This document shows, piece after piece, positions 7,906 through 15,849 of a stretch of 45,894 nt of DNA (position 1 is its first letter; the number at the start of each line of letters is the position of its first letter). The DNA lies in assembly GCA_038329845.1 (NCBI GenBank), contig JBBQNJ010000035.1, forward strand, positions 1-45,894, given 5' to 3'. The notes below the pieces were generated by a model. It did no database searches. It was not told where the DNA came from and worked only from the letters and a program-made list of their open reading frames with translations. Origin of the DNA: JBBQNJ01 sp038329845. Lineage in GTDB: Bacteria; Planctomycetota; Phycisphaerae; Tepidisphaerales; Tepidisphaeraceae. Position numbers and translations under genes: made by a program.

Positions 7906-8994
7906 GTGGCGGTCACTCAGAAGGAAATTGCAACCCGCTTGGGATTGTCTCCTCAGGCGGTGAATTGCGCGCTCGGACATCGCACCCGCCAGGTCAGCGT
8001 AAAGACGCGACAGCGCGTACTCGAGGCGGCGCATTCGTTGGGATATCGTCCCAACTCCGCCGCAATGGCCGTATCGACGGGCCGATTCAATGCCGTGGGA
8101 TTGCTGATGAGCCGGCACCATTGCCAGAGCATCGTGTTCGGCCACACCCTTCGCGGGATTCACGATGCCCTTGACGAACGCGACATTCATCTGGCCATCA
8201 CCTTCGTGGACGATGAGCAACTGACCAGCGGCCAGGAGCTTCCCAAGATTCTCGGGCACGCGATGGTGGACGGGCTGTTGCTGAACTACACCCACGACAT
8301 CCCGCCGCGGATGGTCGAGCTGATCAATCGTCATCATCTCTCGGCGGTTTGGATCAACTCCATGCAGCCGGCCAACTGCGTGTATCCCGACGACGATGGC
8401 GCCGCTGTCGCCGCGACCCGGCGGCTGCTGGAACTGGGGCACCGACGGATCTGTTATATGGACATGACCGCCTCGCTCGAGGAATCGCCGGAATGGCATT
8501 ACAGCCGTCGAGATCGGCGCGACGGGTATGCCCGGGCGATGCGTGACGCGCAGCTCGAACCGATGGCGATCATCCCGTCGCGGCGGTTCTTGCACGAGCG
8601 GATGGTCGATCACGTGCGTCAATTGCTGCAAAGCCCATCGGCCCCAACCGCAGTCATCACCTACGGCACCGACGATAGCGCGGCGATGGCGATGGCATGC
8701 ATGACGATGGGGCTGAAACTTGGCGTGGACGTGTCATTGATCACGTTCGGGCATAACCAGTCGCTGGCCGGGCCGCGAATCGATACGCTTCGGGTGCCCG
8801 AGCAACAGCTCGGCTACGCCGCGGCGTCAATGCTGTTGCGCCGGATCGAGGCGCCCTCGGGGGATCAGCCGCCCGAGGCGATTCCGTTTATCGACGTCCC
8901 TGGAGAAAGCGTCGGCCCGGTGCCGGCGCGCTCAGCCTCGACGGCATCGAGTTCGTTCTCCAATTCATCCAGTTCCCCTTTTTCGGAGGTTTGA
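7906..8994 (+). CDS. LacI-family transcriptional regulator
   Basis: 362 residues. The N-terminal HTH (TQKEIATRLGLSPQAVNCAL) with hinge helix RVLEAAHSLGYRPN is followed by a periplasmic-binding-protein-like sugar sensor domain (VGLLMSRHHCQSIVFGHTL, DGLLLNYTH, VITYGTDDSAAMAMACM, TLRVPEQQLGYAAA). It should bind the operators just upstream and respond to a sugar or oligosaccharide. The GTG at 7906 has AGAAAGG at 8-nt spacing; an earlier GTG at 7900 is too close to that ribosome site. The last 25 residues are a Ser-rich tail (SSSFSNSSSSPF) beyond the usual fold. Downstream genes on the same strand (secreted prepilin-like proteins) and nearby lyases suggest it controls polysaccharide use, which is inference. 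Confidence 0.9.
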   Translation: MAVTQKEIATRLGLSPQAVNCALGHRTRQVSVKTRQRVLEAAHSLGYRPNSAAMAVSTGRFNAVGLLMSRHHCQSIVFGHTLRGIHDALDERDIHLAITFVDDEQLTSGQELPKILGHAMVDGLLLNYTHDIPPRMVELINRHHLSAVWINSMQPANCVYPDDDGAAVAATRRLLELGHRRICYMDMTASLEESPEWHYSRRDRRDGYARAMRDAQLEPMAIIPSRRFLHERMVDHVRQLLQSPSAPTAVITYGTDDSAAMAMACMTMGLKLGVDVSLITFGHNQSLAGPRIDTLRVPEQQLGYAAASMLLRRIEAPSGDQPPEAIPFIDVPGESVGPVPARSASTASSSFSNSSSSPFSEV

Positions 8995-8996
8995 CC

Positions 8997-9158
8997 ATGA
9001 TGCATTGTTACACACCATTGCTGGCCGCGGCCGCGACTGTTTGCATCGGTTCGCTGGCGGCGGCATCGCCGATCGCGTCCGACCAGTGGTCCACGGCGTC
9101 CGGCGGCTACTCCGGCAATTTCGCGGGCAGCAACCCGACGACCGGCGTGTCGGGATAG
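8997..9158 (+). pseudogene. Truncated 5' end of a PEP-CTERM secreted protein gene
   Basis: An ATG two bases after the LacI stop starts a 53-residue frame with a clear signal peptide (hydrophobic LLAAAATVCIGSLAAA) followed by DQWSTASGGYSGNFAGSNPTTGVSG and a TAG. The post-signal part resembles the beginnings of planctomycete secreted proteins ('GGY..G.L.G.NPTVSGF') but stops abruptly. The matching C-terminal PEP-CTERM segment lies on the opposite strand just downstream. I read it as the head of a broken gene; a genuine tiny secreted peptide is less likely. Confidence 0.6.
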
Positions 9159-9176
9159 CTCCGCGCCACGACGTTC

Positions 9177-9305
9177 TCACGCCCGGCGACGACGCAAGAG
9201 CATCAACCCGCCCAGTCCCAGCAGGGCAAGCGAGCCGGGTTCGGGAATAGTCGCCACATCGGATAACGCCGTGCCGAAACGGACTGATTTCGGCGACGGA
9301 CGTAA
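9177..9305 (-). pseudogene. PEP-CTERM sorting signal tail, inverted fragment
   Basis: Read on the minus strand this gives about 42 residues ending SDVATIPEPGSLALLGLGG, then LMLLRRRRA and a stop at 9177. That is a complete PEP-CTERM signal: PEP motif, hydrophobic span, Arg-rich end. No start codon or protein body precedes it; the frame runs back into the start region of the prepilin-like gene (9333). It lies tail-to-tail with the truncated signal-peptide fragment at 8997-9158, as if a gene had lost its middle and had its 3' end inverted. Confidence 0.75.
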
Positions 9306-9332
9306 GGTCACGCGACGAACAAGGAAGCGACG

Positions 9333-10094
9333 ATGATTCGAGTAAAAGCAAAACGCGGCTTCACGTTAGTGGAGTTGCTTATCGTCGTGGGGATTATCGC
9401 GGTGCTGATCGCGATCCTGCTGCCGGTAACGCAAAAGGCGTACGAGAGCGCGCGAATGGTGCGTTGCATGAGCAACATGCGACAGATCGGGACGATGCTC
9501 ATCGAGTACTCGATCCGCTGGGATGGGGCATACCCAATCGGACGCTGCCAGGGACAGGGAGCCAGCGGGTTCGGATCCTGGAAGCAGGCGCTGGCCGACT
9601 CGAAGCTGATCCCCAGCGGACACGAGATCGGATTTTCCCCCGAGGGATTCGCCCGGATTGCCGCCAGCGGAACCGACACCAGTAAAATCAAACCGCGTTT
9701 TTATTGCCCGAGCTTTCGCACGGGGGTTGGACAGTTCGAGACGTACATGTATCCGCATGCCCAGGACGAAATTAATAACGGCCCGAGTTGGCTGCCCATC
9801 GGGGGAGGAACCAATATGAACGTGACTCCCAAACGATACCGTTTTGCCCGGGTGGGGATGATGACCCAGGCGGTCGAAACGGTGGTGCTTCTGGAGAACG
9901 GCGCGACCAACAACTACGATACGTGGAACTGGTATCGCGCCGAGGCCGGTCCGACCGGAAGCCGCGATGTGAACTGGAACGCCCATCGCAGCGGGGCTAA
10001 TTACCTTTTCGGCGACGGCCATGTCGAGTTCCAGGCGAAAAAGTTTTTCGACACCACGGCCGAATCCACGAAACTGGTTCGGCTTCAGAAGTGA
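9333..10094 (+). CDS. Prepilin-type N-terminal domain protein, H-X9-DG type
   Basis: 253 residues. A type IV pilin-like leader KRGFTLVELLIVVGIIAVLI has cleavage expected after G9 and glutamate at position 5 of the mature protein (E14), followed by LLPVTQKAYESARMVRCMSNMRQIG. The C-terminus has HRSGANYLFGDGHVEF, the H-X9-DG ending of this abundant planctomycete family. The mature protein should be a secreted or surface pseudopilin-like subunit; the actual function of the family is unsettled. Ribosome site AAGGAAG lies 6 nt before the ATG. The paralogue follows after 18 nt, and both probably belong to the LacI-controlled transcript. Confidence 0.88.
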   Translation: MIRVKAKRGFTLVELLIVVGIIAVLIAILLPVTQKAYESARMVRCMSNMRQIGTMLIEYSIRWDGAYPIGRCQGQGASGFGSWKQALADSKLIPSGHEIGFSPEGFARIAASGTDTSKIKPRFYCPSFRTGVGQFETYMYPHAQDEINNGPSWLPIGGGTNMNVTPKRYRFARVGMMTQAVETVVLLENGATNNYDTWNWYRAEAGPTGSRDVNWNAHRSGANYLFGDGHVEFQAKKFFDTTAESTKLVRLQK

Positions 10095-10112
10095 ATCTCT
10101 GGGAGGAATGTG

Positions 10113-10940
10113 ATGTTCAACAGGAACTACGTCGGCAACAAAGCGCGGGGCGGATTTTCACTGGTCGAGCTGCTTGTCGTGATCGGCGTGATCGCGGTCC
10201 TGATCGGGATTTTACTGCCCACGCTTCTCAAGGCCCGCAAGCAGGCCAACACCGTTGCGTGCCTGTCGAACCTGCGTCAACTGGCCCAGGCATCGTTGAT
10301 GTTCGCCCGCGAACACGACGGCTATCTGCCCAACTACTCGTTCAACCGCTGCGCCATCACGGCCGTGAACGGAACGCCGTTGAGCGAGGCCGACTGGGGA
10401 TTCCGAAGCCCCTACTGGAACTGGGACTACGTGCTTTCCCAGCAGTTGCAGAGCACCGGGCCATTCCGCTGTCCGACCGACGATCGGGAAGGTTTGCGCG
10501 GCCTGAGCACTCCCAACAGCGACGATGACATCGCCGATTCCTATCGAATGAACGCCAGCAACACCCAGCGCCGCCGCCTGCACAGCAGCATCGCCAATTC
10601 CGATTCCTACCAGGCGATGACGCTGGCATCACTGGAGAAACCGGGGGAGGCCATTCTATTCGCCGATGGAACCACCGGTGACGCGACCAATCCGGCCGCA
10701 TACCACGCCAGCACCTGGGATTCGGCGCCCGGCGCGGGGATCGCCGAGAACTACCGCAAGAACATCGCATGGGACCGCCACCGCGGGTCGGCGAATTACG
10801 TCTTCGCCGACGGCCACGCCGACACCCTCTCCTGGGAGCAGACCTGGGAGGCGATCGGTCCACAAAGCGGCTTGAACTCAACGAAACAGACGGCCTGGCG
10901 CCAAAGCTACTACGGTTCGTCGGACATAAGCTGGCCTTGA
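10113..10940 (+). CDS. Prepilin-type N-terminal domain protein, H-X9-DG type, second copy
   Basis: 275 residues with leader RGGFSLVELLVVIGVIAVLI (cleavage after G14, E5 of the mature form) and the paired C-terminal motif HRGSANYVFADGHADTL. The N-terminal helix continues LLPTLLKARKQANTVACLSNLRQLAQ, as in the preceding gene, but the middle regions differ clearly, so this is an old duplication. The ATG at 10113 has GGAGG with a 6-nt gap; an in-frame GTG immediately before it is too close. A Trp/Tyr-rich tail (YYGSSDISWP) ends the protein. Confidence 0.88.
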   Translation: MFNRNYVGNKARGGFSLVELLVVIGVIAVLIGILLPTLLKARKQANTVACLSNLRQLAQASLMFAREHDGYLPNYSFNRCAITAVNGTPLSEADWGFRSPYWNWDYVLSQQLQSTGPFRCPTDDREGLRGLSTPNSDDDIADSYRMNASNTQRRRLHSSIANSDSYQAMTLASLEKPGEAILFADGTTGDATNPAAYHASTWDSAPGAGIAENYRKNIAWDRHRGSANYVFADGHADTLSWEQTWEAIGPQSGLNSTKQTAWRQSYYGSSDISWP

Positions 10941-11122
10941 GCGCGGGCAACGGTTTCGACGCCATCGCCGACCTGCGGCAGCCGGACATCACCGGCACCA
11001 CACCAACGCATGGAGCCCCGCCGCCCTCGGCTGGGCGGGTCTTCACCGACATCACCGCTCGGGACGCCGGTGCCATACGGCGGCGGTGGCTTGCCGCGGC
11101 GGCGCGGGGGACATGCTTTGGG
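10941..11122. terminator. Convergent spacer with possible terminator hairpin
   Basis: Between the prepilin-like gene and the oppositely oriented pectate lyase gene, CCCGCC (11017-11022) can pair with GGCGGG (11034-11039), followed by TCTTC. The stem is short and the T tract weak. No gene is seen. Confidence 0.35.
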
Positions 11123-12493
11123 TCAGGGCGTCTGGGCCTTCTCGGCCAGGCGATGCAGCCAATTTTCGAGGTTGGTGTAGCCGTCGCCGTTGTCGTCGGC
11201 CGAGGGATTGGCGGGAATTTGCAGGGGACGGCGAATAACCGGGGGGTTGGGGTAGCCGCCGACGGCCTCTTGGGAGTCGATGACTCGGCCCGACTTTTCG
11301 CGGGTCTGGCGAATGATGCGGGCGTCGATCGCATCGCGGGGCCAGGCACCGGCGCGGGATAGAACCGACTCGGCAACACGACCGGCGGGAAGCGGCTTGA
11401 ACCCCTCCGGCCAGAACGGCCGGTCTTTCAGTCGCGTGGGCCGTCCGGCCACCTCGGCGACTGGTTTGCCGGCGAGATCGACGCCGATATTGTCCGATGC
11501 GAACACCTCCCCGCGATCGCCGCTCAGGCTGATCACCGCAAGGTCGCGCGGCGTATCTGGCCCGTACCACAGCACATTGCCGACCGCCACCAGCGTGCAA
11601 GGCAGCAGAGTCTTGGGGAACTCGGTGTATTCGCGCGGCGTCCAGTAGCTGTGGATCGCCTTGACGCCGGGATTGTAGATCAGATTGTTCGCCACCACCG
11701 CGCCGGCATCGGGCTTGAGGACGGGATTGCGGTTGTCGTTGTCGGCGTACAGGTTGGCGATGACGGCGATGTCGCGGGCGTGATCGTGGATCAGCGTGCC
11801 CATCGAGTGCGGTCCTTTTTCGTGCGAGGTGTTTCGCAGGCCCTCGGCGATGATGCAGTTGGAGATCGTGACCTGGTGGCTGGTCCCGCCGCGCCCCTCG
11901 TGGCGCTGGCCGCTGGTGGATAGGTTCTCATCCACCGCCCATGTGGTCGAGCAATGGTCGATCACAATGTGATGAGCGCCGGGAGCCCCGGGCTGATTTT
12001 GCAGGCTGACCCCATCGGGGCTGAAGCCCGACTTTTTCGGCCTGCCATCGTCGCCAGGCCGGATGCGCAGATGCTGGATGAGCACATCGTGAGTTTCGAT
12101 GCGCAAGGACCCCTTGATCAGCGTGATTCCGTCGCCCGGCGCCGTCTCACCGGCGATGGTGACGAACGGCTCGGTCACGGTAAGACTTTTCCCCTGGAGG
12201 TCGATCACACCGGCGATCTCGAAGACAATCACCCGCGGGCCGGGATGGGAGATCGCTTCGACCAGGGTCCCGGGACCGGAGGCATCGAGGCTGGTGACCC
12301 GCAGCACCGCCCCGCCGCGACCGGCCGGGGTGTCCGCTCCATATCCGACCGCGCCGGGGAAGACGCACAACGCGGGCGTGGGATCGACGGCGAAGGCGTT
12401 GAAGGCCAAGGCCATCGAGATCGCCAGCGCCGACCAACCGATCAGCGCCCGCCTGGCCCGAAGAAAATGAAAATGGGCTTGCAACAAAATCAT
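11123..12493 (-). CDS. Secreted pectate lyase-like protein (polysaccharide lyase family 1-like)
   Basis: 456 residues with a signal peptide (about 1-36, ending MALAFNAFAVD). The catalytic part starts with FPGAVGYGADTPAGRGGAVL and runs through parallel-beta-helix-like repeats (VLIQHLRIRPGDDG, HHIVIDHCSTTWAVDENLS, VTISNCIIAEGL, IAVIANLYADNDNRNPVL). GxGxxTxGGRGG and the VIDHCSxxW..DE pattern are typical of bacterial pectate lyases that cleave polygalacturonate by beta-elimination. The tail has a calcium-loop-like NPSADDNGDGYTNLENWL, common at the ends of such planctomycete enzymes. It is transcribed divergently from the heparinase-like gene across a 208-bp spacer. Confidence 0.85.
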   Translation of the reverse strand: MILLQAHFHFLRARRALIGWSALAISMALAFNAFAVDPTPALCVFPGAVGYGADTPAGRGGAVLRVTSLDASGPGTLVEAISHPGPRVIVFEIAGVIDLQGKSLTVTEPFVTIAGETAPGDGITLIKGSLRIETHDVLIQHLRIRPGDDGRPKKSGFSPDGVSLQNQPGAPGAHHIVIDHCSTTWAVDENLSTSGQRHEGRGGTSHQVTISNCIIAEGLRNTSHEKGPHSMGTLIHDHARDIAVIANLYADNDNRNPVLKPDAGAVVANNLIYNPGVKAIHSYWTPREYTEFPKTLLPCTLVAVGNVLWYGPDTPRDLAVISLSGDRGEVFASDNIGVDLAGKPVAEVAGRPTRLKDRPFWPEGFKPLPAGRVAESVLSRAGAWPRDAIDARIIRQTREKSGRVIDSQEAVGGYPNPPVIRRPLQIPANPSADDNGDGYTNLENWLHRLAEKAQTP

Positions 12494-12701
12494 GGTGGAT
12501 GATTATAATATGGGTCGGTACAATGAAAAGCCCGTCCGGCTAAGGATAAGTTGATTAATCCGCGAATTAGACGTGAGATCGGCCGTGCCGGCCCAAGGAA
12601 TTGGATTTGAAATCTGAAATTTGCGATCAATCGCCGAACCCGTCGCGGCGATTGTCTTCTGAAGAACCATAATTCATATAACTTGCCTGGAGAAACCCAA
12701 C
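12494..12701. promoter_or_regulatory. Divergent promoter region of the two lyase genes
   Basis: 208 bp, more AT-rich than its surroundings, between start codons that face away from each other. TTATAATATG near 12502-12511 and CATAATTCATATAACTTG near 12669-12686 could supply -10 elements for each side. I see no copy of the GTAGAGCGCTCTAC operator found before the LacI gene, so control by that regulator is not supported here. Confidence 0.4.
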
Positions 12702-15700
12702 ATGAACTTGAATCGAGCATGGAACCTCTGCCGAGGCGCGATGTTGATCGCTAGCCTGGGATTCACGATGTCGAGAAGTTCGGCGCAGGTGATCGTCGAG
12801 GGCTTCGACGGTTCGGCGCCGGCGGAATGGAATGTCGAGCGGCTAAGCGAGGTGGGTGAGTTCGACTGGAAGCCGGGGACGCCGGGGCTGTGGTTCAAGA
12901 CCAGCGATCAGCCGGAATCGCCCGGGCGGGCTTGGCGAACCTGGGCGATCGGGACCAAGCCGTTCGAGATCACGTGGGATGTTCAAATGGAAGGCGGGGG
13001 CGGACAGGAAAACCGTATCGCGGGGATTTATGTCGCCGCCACTTCGGCCGAGCCTGGCAAGATGGGTCCGGACGACATTTCAATCGTCGTCGGCGTGCAG
13101 ACCGAGGGGATCGCCGCGGGCGTGCGGCGAGGGCCGATCTACGAGTTGAATCAGAACAAGGAGGGGCATCCCCCCTACCGCGCTCGGCTGCTGGACCAGT
13201 GGGCGGATAAGCTGCCGCGCCCGGGTCAGAGAATGGCCAACGCGCGCTGGACCGACAAGGTTCTGACGGGCAAGCGACTGTCGATCCGGATGGCGAGGGA
13301 GGCGGGAAATGTCGTCGTGTTCCAGGTGTTTAATCTGGGCGAAAGCAGCTCAATCCCATGGTGGCAGGCTCGCACGGAGCTGGATCCCAAGCTTGCCGAC
13401 AAGCCGTTGACTCACCTGCTGATCGGGATGCCGCCGAACCCGCGCGGCAATCCGATCCACGGCCCGCAGTACGTCCTGCGCGGGTGGGTGAAGGACTTGC
13501 AGGCCCGGGGCCTGGGCGATCCCAAGCCGAAAATTGCTTCGGCGACGCCCCGCGATTCGGTGGTCGAGCCGGGAAGCGAATTGCTGATCAGCGGGCAGGG
13601 GCTGGGCAATAACGCAACAGTGTGGATCGGCGGTGCCGCGGCGGAAGTGATCGCTGCCGGCAACGGGGAACTTCGCGTGCGAGCGCCGCGGCTGGAAGCC
13701 GGGGCGCGATACCCTCTGGAGGTGAGGTCGGGCGATGGACTGTTCGACCGGCTCGACGGTGGACTGGCCTATGGCCGAATCCTCGAGCGTGCCGAGCCGC
13801 GCGAGGCCTTGCCGGCCGGTGGAGACGAAATCACGCTCATCGGCGCTGGCTTTGATCCGAAAACCGAAGTGACTGTCGGCGCCAAGCCCGCGACGATCGT
13901 CGAGCGAATTGACTGGACGCGGCTGAAGATCAAGGTTCCCGCCGGGGAAGCCGGACTCGCCGAGATCAAAGTGGTCAGCGCCGGCGAACCGTTCGCAGGG
14001 GAATGCCTGTTCGGCTACGCGCCGCATCCGTACCTGATGTTCAAACAGGCGGATATTCCGGCCCTTAAAGAGAAGTTCAACCACCCGCAATTCGCGGCGT
14101 ATAAGACCCGCATCCTCAAAGATGCCGCTGGGGAGGTGGACTATGACAAGCTGGAGGGACCGGATGCCTCGATGCACTTTTTTGCCCCGACCTTGGTCTG
14201 GGCGCTGACGCGCGATGAAGCTTGCCGCGAGAAGGCCTTAAAGATCATGCAGGTCGTCGGCGAGCAACGTAATCACGACCAGTTTCAACAGATGAAGGCG
14301 CAGGCGATGGCGTTCGCCTACGACATCCTGTTCCCGGCGATGTCGCCAGCGCAGCGCCTGCACGCCCAGGCGTATCTCGAACGTTCACTCGACACCTATC
14401 TCCAGCGGACCGGTTCGGGAGATTGGTGGTTCGTCAACAATCCCAGCAACACGATTCCGGTAGGCTCGGCCGGCGGGGGCATGGCCGCGATGGCCTTGAT
14501 GAACTCGACGCCCCGCGCCAAACAGGCGATCGAGCGAGCCCCGAAGATCGTCAACGATCACTACATCGCCATCGTCGGCGATGGCGGATGCATTGAAGGG
14601 ACGCTTTACTGGGATTACGGCCTGGGCAACCAACTGGCGCTGGGCCATGCGCTAAAAAACGTCACCGGCGACGATCACGGGCTGTTGACGGCGGAAAAAC
14701 TTCAGAAAAATATCAACTTCGTGCGCACCCAGTTCGCCGGCAACGATCAGATGTTCAGCTTTAACGACACCCAGCCATCGCTGACCGGATCGGCCATCTG
14801 CGCTGACTTCGGCAGCCGCTTCGATCAACCCTTGATGCGCTGGTTTGCCGATCATCAGATCGCCTTGTCGGCCGGGACGGACCAGGCGGCAACCCCACGC
14901 GTGGCGATCAACGCCCGCCAACAATATGCCGTGTATGCGTTCCTTTGGCGCGACATGACGCCGGCGCCGGCGGAGTTTCCCGGCGTGCCCACGCTGGCGA
15001 AGTTGGACGTGATGAACTGGGGCGTGATGCGCAGCGACGGGACAGCGCTCAAACCCGCGCTGGCGCTGGGGATCAAAGGCCACGGCGGGCCGCTGTCCCA
15101 TCACCGACAGGCCGACAAAGGCAACTTCGAACTGCACGCCGCAGGCGAAGCGCTGATCATCGACCCCGGGTATTACCAACCCAAGGAAACCGCCCACAGC
15201 ATTCCCTTGATCGACGGCAACGGCCCCGATCCCGAGCCGCAGACCGCTGCCCCGATCGTGACGGCGTGGGAAGACGGGGACGTGCGGGCGATGAACCTGG
15301 ATGTCACAGCGCCGTATCGCAAAACCGCGCAAGCCACGCGGGTGATGCGCCACTTCGTCATGGTGGGCGACGAGGCGGTGGTTGTGCTGGACGACCTCAT
15401 TCCCGCCAAGGCCGACGCGACGATCACCGCTCAGTTGCAGGCGGCGTATGCCACCGAGTTGACCGGCGATTCAACCGCGGTCGTCAACGGGGCATTGGGT
15501 CGGCTGGCCATCCAAACTTTCGGGCCAACGCTGAAGCTCGAAGTCACCTCGCGTGATTTTGGCCGGTCGTGGATTTTCAAGAAATGGGCCGAGGCGGGAT
15601 GGGTCTCATGGCACTCGCTGCAAGGGACCTATCGGGCTGATCCCCAGCGCCCCATGATCACGGTGCTGATGCCCATGCCTCTGGACGCTAAGACCCCGAC

Positions 15701-15818
15701 GGCGACGGTGAATTACGCGCCGGATCACATCGTCGTCGCGCTGCCGAACGGGCGCCAAGTAACGTTCAACGGCGGGCCGGACGGATGGACCGTGGCCAAG
15801 AATACCCAAGCGAAATAA
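12702..15818 (+). CDS. Secreted TIG-domain heparinase II/III / alginate lyase-like protein
   Basis: 1038 residues with a signal peptide (ending near SRSSAQ). In order: a concanavalin-like N-terminal domain (about 27-270); two IPT/TIG immunoglobulin-like domains (about 277-350 and 360-441; PRDSVVEPGSELLISGQGLG and ALPAGGDEITLIGAGF); an alpha/alpha-toroid (about 442-730; WWFVNNPSNTIPVGSAGGG, DGGCIEGTLYWDYG); and a heparinase II/III-like beta-sandwich (about 770-1030) with GHGGPLSHHRQADKGNFELH and ALIIDPGYY, where the His and Tyr resemble catalytic or metal residues of the family. The likely role is elimination cleavage of an acidic polysaccharide such as alginate or a glycosaminoglycan. The barrel-HEAT gene follows after 31 nt. 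Ribosome site TGGAGA precedes the ATG. Confidence 0.85.
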   Translation: MNLNRAWNLCRGAMLIASLGFTMSRSSAQVIVEGFDGSAPAEWNVERLSEVGEFDWKPGTPGLWFKTSDQPESPGRAWRTWAIGTKPFEITWDVQMEGGGGQENRIAGIYVAATSAEPGKMGPDDISIVVGVQTEGIAAGVRRGPIYELNQNKEGHPPYRARLLDQWADKLPRPGQRMANARWTDKVLTGKRLSIRMAREAGNVVVFQVFNLGESSSIPWWQARTELDPKLADKPLTHLLIGMPPNPRGNPIHGPQYVLRGWVKDLQARGLGDPKPKIASATPRDSVVEPGSELLISGQGLGNNATVWIGGAAAEVIAAGNGELRVRAPRLEAGARYPLEVRSGDGLFDRLDGGLAYGRILERAEPREALPAGGDEITLIGAGFDPKTEVTVGAKPATIVERIDWTRLKIKVPAGEAGLAEIKVVSAGEPFAGECLFGYAPHPYLMFKQADIPALKEKFNHPQFAAYKTRILKDAAGEVDYDKLEGPDASMHFFAPTLVWALTRDEACREKALKIMQVVGEQRNHDQFQQMKAQAMAFAYDILFPAMSPAQRLHAQAYLERSLDTYLQRTGSGDWWFVNNPSNTIPVGSAGGGMAAMALMNSTPRAKQAIERAPKIVNDHYIAIVGDGGCIEGTLYWDYGLGNQLALGHALKNVTGDDHGLLTAEKLQKNINFVRTQFAGNDQMFSFNDTQPSLTGSAICADFGSRFDQPLMRWFADHQIALSAGTDQAATPRVAINARQQYAVYAFLWRDMTPAPAEFPGVPTLAKLDVMNWGVMRSDGTALKPALALGIKGHGGPLSHHRQADKGNFELHAAGEALIIDPGYYQPKETAHSIPLIDGNGPDPEPQTAAPIVTAWEDGDVRAMNLDVTAPYRKTAQATRVMRHFVMVGDEAVVVLDDLIPAKADATITAQLQAAYATELTGDSTAVVNGALGRLAIQTFGPTLKLEVTSRDFGRSWIFKKWAEAGWVSWHSLQGTYRADPQRPMITVLMPMPLDAKTPTATVNYAPDHIVVALPNGRQVTFNGGPDGWTVAKNTQAK

Positions 15819-15849
15819 CCTCGGACGAAGCATTTGCAAGGAGCTCGAG

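Noticed and set aside
12494..12701. LacI operator between the two lyase genes
   Set aside because: No copy of the GTAGAGCGCTCTAC palindrome was found there.
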